From NCBI RefSeq assembly GCF_042679305.1, contig NZ_JBHTMP010000006.1, positions 124,001-188,000 on the forward strand: a DNA stretch of 64,000 nucleotides. Reading direction: 5' to 3'. Every line of letters starts with the position of its first letter. Position 1 is the stretch's first letter. Below, one piece after another: positions 1 through 8,485 of the stretch. Under the pieces are notes generated by a model. The model was not told the DNA's origin and did no database searches. It worked only from the letters and a program-made list of their open reading frames with translations. This DNA is from Micromonospora_H sonneratiae. Lineage in GTDB: Bacteria > Actinomycetota > Actinomycetes > Mycobacteriales > Micromonosporaceae. Made by a program: the position numbers and the translations under genes.

Positions 1-709
1 CGACCCAGTAGCGTGCCTCGATCTGCTGGCCGGCCTCGAAGATCCGGCAGACGGCGTAGCCACCGCGTACCGGATAACCGAGCGAGGTGGCCCGGCCCAG
101 CAGGTGGCGCAGCTGCTCGAACTTGCCGTCGGAGTACTCGCTGATGTTGGTGCGCTCCGGGGGCAGGTCGGCCGGGCGGACCCAGGTCTCCCGGAACAGC
201 TGCCCGACGGACTGGCGTACGTCGAGGTCCGCCGCGAACTCGCGGAGGTCGTCGAGGTCGGCCAGGAGTACGGGGTGCGGGATGAGCACACGGTCGGCGG
301 TCAGCCGGACACTTTCGCCATCGAGGTTGACCACACCGATGCCGTCCGGTCCGGCGTCACGCAGCAGCCCGACCTCGTCCGGGTCCCAGTGGCCGGCGTC
401 GTCCAACGGTGCGACCACCAGGTCGGCGAGGGTGGTGCGCCAGGCTTCGTCCGGCCACAGCTCGGCCAGCAACGTGGCGGGCACCGGCAGCGAGCGCACC
501 ATCCACCGTTCGACCTCGATCCGGCACTGTGTTTCGTGTCGACCGAGCCACTCGGCAAGCTGGCGCAGCCCGAGCGTGACCGAATGGTCCCGAATGCGGG
601 GTGGCAGCGAGCGGAGCACCTTGCCCGAGGCGTTGCGACACAACACTTTTCCGGAGTCCAGGGTGACCTCGTAGCCGTCGGTCACCGCAAGCCAGCTCAT
701 CGCAGACAT
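1..709 (-). CDS. DUF4132 domain protein, 5' part only
   Basis: Read leftward from the ATG at 709, an open frame runs without a stop off the window edge, giving 236 visible codons. It starts MSAMSWLAVTDGYEV and continues through a KVLCRNASGKVLRSLPPRI segment and a WLGRHE segment. This is the pattern of DUF4132 proteins, large (often around 1000 aa) bacterial proteins of unknown function that are common in actinomycetes. The in-frame ATG at 700 is an alternative start. The C-terminal part lies outside the window, so nothing can be said about other domains. The gene points away from everything else here and is separated from the next gene by a short divergent gap, so it is probably unrelated to the catabolic operon. 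Family assignment is by recognition of the sequence; role unknown. Confidence 0.8.
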   Translation of the reverse strand, partial: MSAMSWLAVTDGYEVTLDSGKVLCRNASGKVLRSLPPRIRDHSVTLGLRQLAEWLGRHETQCRIEVERWMVRSLPVPATLLAELWPDEAWRTTLADLVVAPLDDAGHWDPDEVGLLRDAGPDGIGVVNLDGESVRLTADRVLIPHPVLLADLDDLREFAADLDVRQSVGQLFRETWVRPADLPPERTNISEYSDGKFEQLRHLLGRATSLGYPVRGGYAVCRIFEAGQQIEARYWV

Positions 710-871
710 CACCTTCCTGGTTGAGTGCGCACGGAGCGTAGACCAACCGGGCGACACTTCCCCCTTTCCGGGGTCTGATCTGGGGCGACGTCGGTGACGG
801 TCGGTTCATGCCACGGTCGTTGGGGGCGCGCTGATGGTGCGGCGACCCTTCGTGCCCCTAGCATCAGGAGG

Positions 872-1321
872 GTGGACGGTCCGTTACCACAGTGGAGTGA
901 GGACACGTGCGCGGTGTGCCCGGCGCAGGTGCTCGGTCCGGGCGGGTTCGACGTGGTCGGCCGACCACATCGTCGCTACGCCTACCGACCGGGCCGGAAC
1001 AGCCGGGTCGACGTGACGACCGGCGTTCCGGTGTGCGTGCACCCGTACCGGGTGGGTATGCCACCCGGCCGGTACGCCTCCGCCGGTACGCCGTTGCCGG
1101 AGCTGGACGGGCCGCCACCGGCTCCGCCGGCGGACCCGGACCTGCCCGAGGAGCTGGTCGACCTGGAGGGGTGGCTGGTCGCGGTGCTACGCGGCACACC
1201 GTCGGAGCAGATGTTCACCGCCGTGGCCCGCGTCGAGCGGGTCGCCTCGCAGCGGTTCCCACCCGGTGAGGTCGTCGCCGCGTTGCGGCGGGTGTTGTCG
1301 ACGGAGCTGGCCAGGCGGTAG
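872..1321 (+). CDS. small hypothetical protein with CxxC motif
   Basis: An open frame of about 150 codons with strongly GC-rich third positions ends at the TAG at 1321. The product begins VDGPLPQWSEDTCAVC, is rich in Pro and Gly in the middle and ends in a probable helix (VVAALRRVLSTELARR). The start is uncertain. The frame is open from a GTG at 794, but codon bias only becomes typical around 872. An AGGAGG lies directly against the GTG at 872, with no spacer, which is unusual. No family is recognised. There are two Cys near the N-terminus (CAVC) and one at VCVHP. It is divergent from the DUF4132 gene with about 160 nt between them. Confidence 0.5.
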   Translation: MDGPLPQWSEDTCAVCPAQVLGPGGFDVVGRPHRRYAYRPGRNSRVDVTTGVPVCVHPYRVGMPPGRYASAGTPLPELDGPPPAPPADPDLPEELVDLEGWLVAVLRGTPSEQMFTAVARVERVASQRFPPGEVVAALRRVLSTELARR

Positions 1322-1942
1322 GCCAGTTCCTCCCACCACCCTGCCCGGCTCGGCTCGGCTGAGTGAACTGCCAGGCCATGCCGGCCGTACCCAGCAGGGT
1401 CACGGGCAGGATGATCCACCGGTCCGTGGCCGTCCGGAGTACCCGGGTGGGGCGGTCCTGATCCACCGAAATCCCTCTGTCCACTTCGGTCCGGCCCGGG
1501 ATGCCGATCGGCGGTTCCCGGGCTGAGTCAGCCGGGGCGGCACGTCGTGTGGTTGGAGGATCGTGACATGCGGACCGTACGGCTCACCGTCGGATGGGCC
1601 TCCACCAGCCGCCGGGGGAGTGTCGACCAGCCGTTCGGGCGGTGTTCTGCCCGCGCCATGTCCGGAGCGCGGCCGGTAACGCACCAATGTCCCTGCCTGT
1701 AATCGTTCCTAACGTGATCAGACTCACGGGCTGGGTATGCCCGAATCGCGGCGGTGTGGTGGCGTCCCTACCCGGCCGGTCGGGTGGCCTCGCCGCATCC
1801 GTGGTCGTCGTTTGATTGGTCGTGGCCACCTGCGGATCGGATGGCTGTGGTCGTCGGTCCGTGCTTCCTGCGAGGTGGGACGGGGGATCGGCTGACGGGA
1901 CATTGTCAGCCAACTTCCAGCAATGCGATTCGAAACCAGGTC
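1322..1942. other. intergenic region without a supported gene
   Basis: About 620 nt between the hypothetical gene and the transporter operon promoter. Short frames exist on both strands but none combines a ribosome site, biased codon use and a recognisable product. A minus-strand frame from about 1484 contains one hydrophobic stretch (WIILPVTLLGTAGMAW) but runs into low-complexity Arg/Pro sequence and overlaps the preceding gene, so it is not called. Confidence 0.5.
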
Positions 1943-1975
1943 TTGACGGGGCCTCAGGTTTGACATTTGATAAAT
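1943..1975 (+). promoter_or_regulatory. promoter with overlapping candidate GntR operator
   Basis: TTGACG (1943-1948) and TTTGAT (1966-1971) are separated by 17 nt and form a reasonable sigma-70-type promoter, with the ATG of the substrate-binding protein at 1997. The segment GACATTTGATAAAT (1962-1975) covers the -10 element. A close variant (GACATTGGATAAAA) lies in front of the GntR regulator gene at 10399-10412. The overlap with the -10 would suit repression by that regulator. The promoter and the match are seen in the sequence; the binding role is inferred. Confidence 0.55.
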
Positions 1976-1996
1976 CCCGCTCTCGCAGGAGGTTTC

Positions 1997-2989
1997 ATGT
2001 CAGGTCGTAACCGTCTCGTCGCGGCCCTCGCCGCGACTGCTCTTGCTGTCACTGCCGCCGGTTGCACGTCTGAGCCGGAAGAACCGTCCAACGCCACCGC
2101 CGTCACCTACCTGACCTCCTTCGGGACGTTCGGTCGGGACGCGTACGCATACGTCGCCCTGGAGAAGGGCTTCTTCGAAGAGGCCGGATTCAAGGTCACC
2201 ATCAAGCCCGGCACCGGCACCGTCGACGTCATGAAGCTCATCGCGTCGGGGCAGGCCGACTACGGCACGGGCGACCTCGCCGGGGTGATCACGACCCAGG
2301 CCAACGAGAACTTCCCGGTCCGCGCCGTGGCCGCCGTACACCAGAAGTCCATGGCCGGCCTCGCCTCGCTCGACAAGAAGATCGATTCGCCGGAGAAGCT
2401 GCCCGGCAGCAGCATCGCGGACGCCGCGGGTTCGACGAACATGGTCATCTTCCCGGCGTACGCCAAGGCGGCCGGCATCGACCCGAACTCGGTTAAGTTC
2501 GTGCCGTCGTCGCCGCAGTCGTTGCCGCAGTTGCTGGCGGCCGGATCGGTCGACGCGATCGGCCAGTTCGTGGCCGGTAAGCCGCTGCTGGAGAAGGCGG
2601 CCGGTGGCAAGACGGTCACCATGCTGCCGTACGCCGACAAGTTGCCCGACCTCTACGGCAACGCCCTGCTCGTTTCCGCCTCCAAGCTCGAAGGTGACCG
2701 GGCGCAGGTCGAGAAGTTCACGGCGGCGCTGCTCAAGGGGCTGGTCTACGCGGTCGAACACCCCGAGGAGGCGGCCCAGATGCTCAAGAAGCACGAGCGG
2801 ACCGCCGACGAGAAGGTCGCGGCGGCGGAGCTGACCGCGATGCGCCCCCACGTCATCGTCGACGGTGCCAAGGTGGGCCACCTCGACCAGGCCCGGGTGG
2901 AGCGGATGGTGAACCTGCTGGCCGGCACCGGAACGCTCAAGTCGACGCCCAAGGTCGCAGATCTCGGTGTGTACGACGTCGTCAAGTAA
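1997..2989 (+). CDS. ABC transporter substrate-binding lipoprotein (NMT1/SsuA/TauA type)
   Basis: This 330-aa exported binding protein is expected to capture the substrate for the importer encoded next. The start at 1997 is chosen because GCAGGAGG sits 6 nt upstream; the frame extends to 1967 without a ribosome site. Residues 1-30 form a lipoprotein signal (MSGRNRLVAALAAT...) with lipobox VTAAGC, so the mature protein should be lipid-anchored outside the membrane. The body begins with YLTSFGTFGRDAYAYVALEKGFFEEAGFK-type sequence and GTGTVDVMKLIASGQADYG. This is the NMT1/THI5-like fold that binds nitrate, taurine, alkanesulfonates, aromatic acids or pyrimidine precursors. It is the first gene of a ten-gene operon. 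The actual ligand cannot be read from the sequence; the neighbours suggest an aromatic or heteroaromatic acid. Confidence 0.93.
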   Translation: MSGRNRLVAALAATALAVTAAGCTSEPEEPSNATAVTYLTSFGTFGRDAYAYVALEKGFFEEAGFKVTIKPGTGTVDVMKLIASGQADYGTGDLAGVITTQANENFPVRAVAAVHQKSMAGLASLDKKIDSPEKLPGSSIADAAGSTNMVIFPAYAKAAGIDPNSVKFVPSSPQSLPQLLAAGSVDAIGQFVAGKPLLEKAAGGKTVTMLPYADKLPDLYGNALLVSASKLEGDRAQVEKFTAALLKGLVYAVEHPEEAAQMLKKHERTADEKVAAAELTAMRPHVIVDGAKVGHLDQARVERMVNLLAGTGTLKSTPKVADLGVYDVVK

Positions 2990-3010
2990 TTCGTGACCCT
3001 TCTTCGACTC

Positions 3011-3043
3011 CGCGGTGTGTACGGCCCGGCTGTGCACACCGCG
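3011..3043 (+). terminator. intercistronic hairpin after the binding-protein gene
   Basis: CGCGGTGTG (3011-3019) pairs perfectly with CACACCGCG (3035-3043) around a 15-nt loop, between the binding-protein stop and the ATPase start. There is no T-run, so it is probably a partial terminator or an RNA 3'-end stabiliser. Such hairpins commonly let the binding protein be made in excess over the ATPase and permease; that role is inferred. Confidence 0.6.
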
Positions 3044-3056
3044 AGGGAGCGATACC

Positions 3057-3824
3057 ATGATCGGAATTCGTAACGTCTCACAGATCTACCGCACCCGGGC
3101 CGGTGACGTGGAGGCCCTGCGCGACGTGTCGCTCGAGGTCGCCGACGGGGAGTTCGTGGCGATCGTCGGTCGGTCCGGTTGCGGCAAGTCGACGCTGCTC
3201 CGACTCGTTGCCGGCCTGCAGTCGGCAACCTCGGGTGAGATCACCGTCGGCGGTACGCCCATCCACTCGCCCCGGCGGGACATCGGCTTCATGTTCCAGC
3301 GGCCGGCACTGCTGCCGTGGCGCTCGGTACTCGACAACGTCCTGCTACCCACCGAGGTGTTCGGGCTGGACCGCCGCGAGGCCCGCCAGCGGGCGCACGA
3401 ACTGCTCGAACTGGTCGGCCTGACCGGCTTCGAGAAGCGCCTGCCGCACGAGCTGTCCGGCGGTATGCAGCAGCGCGTGTCGCTGTGCCGGGCACTGATC
3501 CAGCAACCCCGGGTGCTGCTGATGGACGAGCCCTTCTCGGCGCTCGACGCGCTGACCCGTGCCGACCTGTCGGTCGAACTGCAACGCCTGCAGATGAAGC
3601 ACGCGGCGACCGTCCTGTTCGTCACCCACTCGGTCGACGAGGCCGTACTGCTGGCGGACCGGGTGGTCGTGCTCAGCCCACGGCCCGGCCGGCTGCACAA
3701 GATCATCAACATCGACGTCGCCCGACCCCGTTCGCTGGGGCACGACGGGCACTCCGCCGAGATCGGCGAACTCCGCGCCCAACTGCACGATCTGCTCATG
3801 ACGCCCGAGGAGGTGGCACCGTGA
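3057..3824 (+). CDS. ABC transporter ATP-binding protein (SsuB/TauB type)
   Basis: A 255-aa ATPase that would energise uptake of the substrate bound by the preceding lipoprotein. Motifs in order: Walker A GRSGCGKST (about residue 37), Q-loop MFQRPALLPW, signature LSGGMQQRVSL, Walker B VLLMDEPFSALD and switch His in LFVTHSVDEA. The Q-loop and D-loop spellings are typical of the nitrate/sulfonate/taurine ATPase family. The ATG at 3057 follows GAGGGAGCG at good spacing, so the longer frame from 3015 is not used. Its stop overlaps the GTG of the permease gene (GTGA), so the two are translationally coupled. Confidence 0.93.
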   Translation: MIGIRNVSQIYRTRAGDVEALRDVSLEVADGEFVAIVGRSGCGKSTLLRLVAGLQSATSGEITVGGTPIHSPRRDIGFMFQRPALLPWRSVLDNVLLPTEVFGLDRREARQRAHELLELVGLTGFEKRLPHELSGGMQQRVSLCRALIQQPRVLLMDEPFSALDALTRADLSVELQRLQMKHAATVLFVTHSVDEAVLLADRVVVLSPRPGRLHKIINIDVARPRSLGHDGHSAEIGELRAQLHDLLMTPEEVAP

Positions 3825-4636
3825 CGGCTACCGCACCCGCAGCAACACCCGCGCGCGCCCGCCGCGACCGTACCCGCCGCCCGCAGCGGAAGGCGGCGCA
3901 GAGTGTCCTGCCCGTCCTCGGTGTGATCGGCGCGGTCGTCCTGTGGTGGGCGATCACCGTCGTCTTCGACGTCGAGAGCTTCATCCTGCCGTCGCCGGTG
4001 CTGGTGGCGCAGGCCATGAGCGACCAGGCCGGCCCGCTGTGGGACAGCACCCTGGTCACGCTCTGGGAAACGGTCCAGGGCTTCGTGTTGGCGATCCTGG
4101 TCGGGGTGCCGCTGGCCCTGATCGTCAGTGTCTCCCGGGTCCTGGAGCGCACGGTCTTCCCGCTGCTGGTGATGCTCAACGCGGTTCCCAAGGTCGCGGT
4201 GGCACCGCTGCTGGTGGTCTGGATGGGCTTCGGCCAACTGCCGAAGGTCTTCATGGTCTTCCTGGTCTGCTTCTTCCCGATCGTCATCTCCACCGCCGCC
4301 GGGCTGAGCGCCACCCCACCCGACCTGGTCGAACTGGCCCGGTCCCTGAAGGTCAACTGGTGGCAGATGTTCCGCATGATCCGGATGCCGGCGGCGATCC
4401 CGCAGCTCTTCGTCGGTCTCAAGCTGGCCATCACCCTCGCCGTGATCGGCGCGGTGATCGCCGAGTTCCAGGGGGCCACCGAGGGACTGGGCTACCTCAT
4501 CGTCGCGTCCGGGGCCAGCGCCGACACCGCACTGGCGTTCGCCGCGATCGCGTTGCTCGGCGTGATGAGCGTGGCGCTGTTCTACGTCATCTCCGGTGTC
4601 GAGCGCTTCTTCGTACCGTGGGCGGAGCGGAAATGA
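3821..4636 (+). CDS. ABC transporter permease (SsuC/TauC type)
   Basis: A 271-aa integral membrane protein forming the channel of the importer. After a basic N-terminus (about 30 residues rich in Arg) come about six hydrophobic segments, beginning VLPVLGVIGAVVLWWAITVVF. The cytoplasmic EAA-type loop is visible as ELARSLKVNWWQMFRMIRMPAAIPQL and contacts the ATPase. The GTG start at 3821 overlaps the ATPase stop, and the frame continues upstream only as an antisense-like artefact inside the ATPase gene. The stop overlaps the next ATG (ATGA at 4633), tying transport to the catabolic enzymes. Confidence 0.92.
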   Translation: MTATAPAATPARARRDRTRRPQRKAAQSVLPVLGVIGAVVLWWAITVVFDVESFILPSPVLVAQAMSDQAGPLWDSTLVTLWETVQGFVLAILVGVPLALIVSVSRVLERTVFPLLVMLNAVPKVAVAPLLVVWMGFGQLPKVFMVFLVCFFPIVISTAAGLSATPPDLVELARSLKVNWWQMFRMIRMPAAIPQLFVGLKLAITLAVIGAVIAEFQGATEGLGYLIVASGASADTALAFAAIALLGVMSVALFYVISGVERFFVPWAERK

Positions 4637-5709
4637 GCACTGAGACAGGTCGGAACACTGTTCCCGTACGTTGGCTCACCGACGCGGTGGCCTCGGTCTT
4701 CGGTGCCCTGGGGTTCTCCGACCCGGCCGCCCACGTCGTCGCCGAATCCCTTGTGGACGCCGACATGCGGGGAATCCCCTCGCACGGCGTGATGCTCGTG
4801 CCGATGTACGTCGAGCGTATCCAGGCCGGCTCGGTGACCCGGGCCGAAGAGGCCGACGTCATTCGCGACAAGGGGGCCGTCGCGGTCCTCGACGCGGGGC
4901 ACGCGCTGGGCCAGCTCACCGGCGACCAGGCCATGCGCCTGGCCGTGGAGAAGGCCCAGGCGTACGGGATCGGCGCGGTCACGGTCCGCCGGGCGTTCCA
5001 CTTCGGCGGCGCCTTCCGCTATGTGGGTCTCGCGGCGACCAGCGGCTGCATCGGTATCGCCGCTGCCAACACCCGGCCGCTCATGCCCGCCCCGGGCGGC
5101 GCCTCGGCCGTGGTCGGCAACAACCCGTTGGCGATCGGGGTGCCCCGACCGGACGGCGAGCCGGTGATCCTCGACATCGCCCTCTCCGAGGCGGCCCTCG
5201 GCAAGATCCGGCTGGCGGCCGGTGAGGGACGGGAGATCCCGGCGACCTGGGCGACCGACGTCGACGGTCGACCCACGACCGACCCGGCCGCCGCCATCAA
5301 GGGCCTGCTGCTGCCCTCGGGCGGTCACAAGGGCTACGGCCTCGCCCTCATGATCGATGTGCTCACCGGGGTCCTCTCCGGCGGCGCGTACGGGCGGCAC
5401 GTCAACGGGCTGTACGCGGACACCACCGTGCCCAACGACTGCGCGCACTTCTTCCTGGCGCTCGACGTGACGGCGTTCGACGACGCCGACGAGGTGGCCC
5501 GTCGGGTGACCGACCTGGCCGACCAGGTGCTGTCGTCGAACCGGGCACCCGGGGTCGAGCAGGTCTATCTGCCCGGTGACATCGAGGCGGCCCGGTACGC
5601 CCGCGCGCTGCGCTACGGCGTCGCCCTCGAGCCGTCGGTCTTCACCGGGTTGACCAGGGTGGCGGCCGGGCTGGGCGTATCACTCTCCGAGCCCGACACC
5701 GCCGACTGA
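4633..5709 (+). CDS. Ldh-family NAD(P)-dependent oxidoreductase
   Basis: A 358-aa enzyme of the malate/L-sulfolactate/ureidoglycolate dehydrogenase (Ldh_2) family, which interconverts 2-hydroxy acids and 2-oxo acids or reduces cyclic imines with NAD(P). Visible family landmarks are DADMRGIPSHGVMLVP near residue 45, the Gly-rich VVGNNPLAIGVP segment near 165 and LPSGGHKGYGLALMIDVL near 235, all characteristic of the fold. Its ATG overlaps the permease stop by 4 nt. In this operon it could act on a hydroxy acid or an imine released by the downstream enzymes. The exact substrate is not predictable. Confidence 0.88.
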   Translation: MSTETGRNTVPVRWLTDAVASVFGALGFSDPAAHVVAESLVDADMRGIPSHGVMLVPMYVERIQAGSVTRAEEADVIRDKGAVAVLDAGHALGQLTGDQAMRLAVEKAQAYGIGAVTVRRAFHFGGAFRYVGLAATSGCIGIAAANTRPLMPAPGGASAVVGNNPLAIGVPRPDGEPVILDIALSEAALGKIRLAAGEGREIPATWATDVDGRPTTDPAAAIKGLLLPSGGHKGYGLALMIDVLTGVLSGGAYGRHVNGLYADTTVPNDCAHFFLALDVTAFDDADEVARRVTDLADQVLSSNRAPGVEQVYLPGDIEAARYARALRYGVALEPSVFTGLTRVAAGLGVSLSEPDTAD

Positions 5710-5745
5710 TTCGGCATTCCCGACGACTGACAGGAAGGATCAGGC

Positions 5746-6480
5746 ATGCAGGCCAGTTTTGACGCCACCGGCGACGTTCTCATCGTCACCGGCGGTGCGA
5801 ACGGCATTGGTGCCGCTCTCGCCCACGCGTACGCGGACGCCGGTGGAACGGCGGCGGTGTTCGACGTGGTGGCGGGGCAGGAACACCCCAGTGGACGGGT
5901 GGTCCACCACCTGGTGGACGTCTCCGACCGTGACGCGGTCCTCGCCGCGGTCGAGCGGGTCCGGGCCGAACACGGCCGGATCGACGCCCTGGTCGCCGGC
6001 GCGGCGGTCCAGCCCCGCTCCGACGTGGTCGACATGGATCCGCAGCAGTGGCGGCACACCCTGGCGGTCAACCTCGATGGTGTCGTCTGGTGTGCCCAGG
6101 CGGTGCTGCCGGAAATGATCGCCCGCCGGTCGGGCACGATCCTGGTCTTCGCCTCCGGGCTGGCCACCGCCGGCCGGGCCCAGGCCTCCGCCTACGCGGC
6201 CAGCAAGGGTGCGTTGATCGCCTTCGCCAAGTCACTGGCGGCGGAGGTGGCCGAGCACCGTATCCGGGTGAACACGGTCTTCCCCGGTGTGGTGGACACC
6301 CCGCAGTTCCGTCAGGCCAACCCCGCCGGCGGCGAACGTGAGCACTGGGAACGCGCAACCGGCATCGGCCAGCCCGCCGATGTGGTCGGGCCGCTGCTCT
6401 TCCTGCTCTCACCAGCCGCGACCATGACCGGGTCGACCCTCACCCGTGACCGGGCATACACGAAGAGCGAGGCGAAATGA
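5746..6480 (+). CDS. short-chain dehydrogenase/reductase
   Basis: A 244-aa classical SDR. The NAD(P)-binding motif is VTGGANGIGAA near residue 16, followed by an acidic residue at the end of beta-2 (AVFDVV), which suggests NAD preference. The catalytic Tyr and Lys are in SAYAASKGAL. The usual NNAG is replaced by VAGAAV. The start at 5746 follows a good AGGAAGG. The stop overlaps the monooxygenase ATG by 4 nt. It probably oxidises an alcohol or dihydrodiol intermediate of the pathway; that step is inferred from context. Confidence 0.9.
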   Translation: MQASFDATGDVLIVTGGANGIGAALAHAYADAGGTAAVFDVVAGQEHPSGRVVHHLVDVSDRDAVLAAVERVRAEHGRIDALVAGAAVQPRSDVVDMDPQQWRHTLAVNLDGVVWCAQAVLPEMIARRSGTILVFASGLATAGRAQASAYAASKGALIAFAKSLAAEVAEHRIRVNTVFPGVVDTPQFRQANPAGGEREHWERATGIGQPADVVGPLLFLLSPAATMTGSTLTRDRAYTKSEAK

Positions 6481-8075
6481 GCAGCACGCAGTTGCCGGTG
6501 GGCATCGTCGGAGCCGGGCCGGTCGGCCTGGTGACGGCCCTCGGGCTCGCCCACTACGGCGTTCCCGTGGTCATCTTCGAGGAGGACGAGCGGCTGTCCC
6601 TGGACACCAAGGCCGGTACGGTCCTCACCCGTACGCTGGAGGTCCTGCACCGCTACGGCGCGCTGGACGACGTCCTCGCCGGGGCCCTGCGCATCGACGA
6701 GATCGGCGAGCTGGACCGGGCCACGAACACCCAGACGCTCAGCGTCCGGACCGGCGAGCTGACCGAGGACACCCGCTTCCCGTTCGTCATCAACATCCCG
6801 CAGCACGAGCTGGAGCCGATCCTGCGCCAGCGGCTCGACGAGACCGCCCCGGACGCCCTGCACATGGGGCACCGGCTGCTCGACTTCACCCAGCACGCCG
6901 ACCGGGTCGACCTGCGGCTGGCCACGGCCGACGGGGAGCGGACCGTGCCGGTGAGCTACCTGCTGGCCTGCGACGGTGGCCGGTCGTCCGTACGGGACCA
7001 GATCGGGGCCGTCGTCGAGGGGGAGACGTACCAGGAGCGGTACATGCTCGTCGACCTGAAGGTCGACCTGGACGTGGAGAACCCGCGCGACTACCCGTAC
7101 CTGGCCTACTTCGGCGACCCGCAGGAGTGGATGATCCTCGTCCGTCAGCCGCACTGCTGGCGGTTCCTCTACCCGCTGCCGGCCGGTCAGGCCGAGCCGA
7201 CGCGGGAGGAGCTGGCGGAGAAGGCCCGCCGGTTCATCGGTGACGTCAAGGTGCTGGAGATCATCGGCACCAACGTCTACAACGTCCACCAGCGGGTGGC
7301 CGACCGGTGGCAGGACGGCCGGGTGTTCCTGCTCGGCGACGCCGCGCACCTGATCACCCCGATGTGGGCGCTGGGCCTCAACACCGGCGTGCTCGACGCG
7401 TCCAACCTGCCCTGGCGGATGGCCTGGGTGCTGCGCGGCTGGGCGGAGCCGAGCCTGCTCGACGCGTACCAGGCGGAACAGGAGCCAGTGGCCACGAAGG
7501 GGTCGGCGGCGATGGCCGCGGCGGCCCGGGCGTACATGGCCCGGCGGGCCGACGACCCGGGGGTGATGACCGACGGCAACTGGGGGAACGCGTTCACCCG
7601 AGCCATGCTGGGCGTACGCCTCGACGTCGAGGGTACGGGTGACTGGTCCATGGTCGCCGCCGGCGACGAGCCACTGCCGGTGCTCGCCGGTGCCCGTTGC
7701 CCCGACCTGCCGATGTTCGGTCCCCGGGGACAGGTGTACCTGCACGACCTGGTCGCCGACGCCTTCGTCGCGCTCTACTTCACCGACCCGCGTCGGGTTC
7801 CGGCGTTGCCGCCGCAGGACTCGCCTGCCCTGCGGCACTACGTGGTGAGCCGGTGGGATGCGCCGCACGACTCGGGACTGCGCGACCGGGCCCTGTTCGA
7901 CCCGGGTGAGCGGGTGCGTCGCCGGTTCGGCGTCAAGGACGACACTCTGGTGCTGGTCCGGCCGGATGGCCACGTCGCCGCGATCGTCCCGTTCGATCCC
8001 ACCGCCGGCACCGACCTGGCGGCCGAACTCTACGCCCGGATCACCGGCTGCCAGCCGCCCCGCGACGCGGCCTGA
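6477..8075 (+). CDS. FAD-dependent aromatic-type monooxygenase (PheA/TfdB/MhpA family)
   Basis: A 532-aa class A flavoprotein hydroxylase that would use NAD(P)H and O2 to hydroxylate an aromatic or heteroaromatic ring. The FAD-binding GxGxxG is GIVGAGPVGLVTALGLA near residue 10. A central DG motif (LLACDGGRSSVRDQI) lies near 165. The second FAD motif is RVFLLGDAAHLITPMWALGLNTG near residue 282. The C-terminal thioredoxin-like domain of the phenol-hydroxylase group is present (about 400-530). This gene is the strongest hint that the operon degrades an aromatic compound. It is coupled to the SDR by ATGA. Confidence 0.9.
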   Translation: MSSTQLPVGIVGAGPVGLVTALGLAHYGVPVVIFEEDERLSLDTKAGTVLTRTLEVLHRYGALDDVLAGALRIDEIGELDRATNTQTLSVRTGELTEDTRFPFVINIPQHELEPILRQRLDETAPDALHMGHRLLDFTQHADRVDLRLATADGERTVPVSYLLACDGGRSSVRDQIGAVVEGETYQERYMLVDLKVDLDVENPRDYPYLAYFGDPQEWMILVRQPHCWRFLYPLPAGQAEPTREELAEKARRFIGDVKVLEIIGTNVYNVHQRVADRWQDGRVFLLGDAAHLITPMWALGLNTGVLDASNLPWRMAWVLRGWAEPSLLDAYQAEQEPVATKGSAAMAAAARAYMARRADDPGVMTDGNWGNAFTRAMLGVRLDVEGTGDWSMVAAGDEPLPVLAGARCPDLPMFGPRGQVYLHDLVADAFVALYFTDPRRVPALPPQDSPALRHYVVSRWDAPHDSGLRDRALFDPGERVRRRFGVKDDTLVLVRPDGHVAAIVPFDPTAGTDLAAELYARITGCQPPRDAA

Positions 8076-8116
8076 GTCGCCCTGTCGTCACGACACTCGG
8101 AAAGGAACCATCCACG

Positions 8117-8485
8117 ATGGACAACTACGGTCACGCGATCGCTCCGGACGGGTCCGAGGTCAAGCTCGGTGCCATCGGCCAGTCGGTGGTCTTCGAGAAC
8201 GACCAGGTACGCGTCTGGGAGATCACCCTGAGCCCCGGTGAGCAGCAGCCCTGGCACCATCACCTCAACCCGTACCTGGTGATCGCCCTGGAGGCCGCCG
8301 ACAACCGGATCGACGCACTCAAGGGAGGCGACCCGCGCCTGGTGCACGAGGCGGTGGGTGGTGTGGTCTACCGCGAGCCGGGTGAGATCCACATGCTGAC
8401 CAACAACGGCACGACCCGGTACCGTTGCCGGCTCATCGAACTCAAGTGCCTCGGCGAGAACCTGGTCGGGGAAGAGGGCCACTGA
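8117..8485 (+). CDS. small cupin-domain protein
   Basis: A 122-aa single-domain cupin. The first metal motif is visible as PGEQQPWHHHLNPYLVIALE (HxH followed by a distant Glu), and the second as EPGEIHMLTNNG. Cupins of this size can be ring-cleaving dioxygenases, isomerases or metal-binding accessory proteins. The start has GGAAAGGAACC upstream. Its stop overlaps the next gene (TGATG), so both cupins are made together. No extradiol or intradiol dioxygenase of the classical folds is in the operon. One of these cupins is therefore a candidate ring-cleavage enzyme, which is inference only. Confidence 0.85.
   Translation: MDNYGHAIAPDGSEVKLGAIGQSVVFENDQVRVWEITLSPGEQQPWHHHLNPYLVIALEAADNRIDALKGGDPRLVHEAVGGVVYREPGEIHMLTNNGTTRYRCRLIELKCLGENLVGEEGH

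Noticed and set aside
1215..1484. Minus-strand frame with one hydrophobic segment
   Set aside because: The second half is Arg/Pro-rich shadow of the plus-strand hypothetical gene, there is no ribosome site, and there is no recognisable family.
3086..4237. 383-codon minus-strand frame across the ABC ATPase and permease
   Set aside because: Antisense shadow; the plus strand has Walker A/B, signature and EAA motifs.
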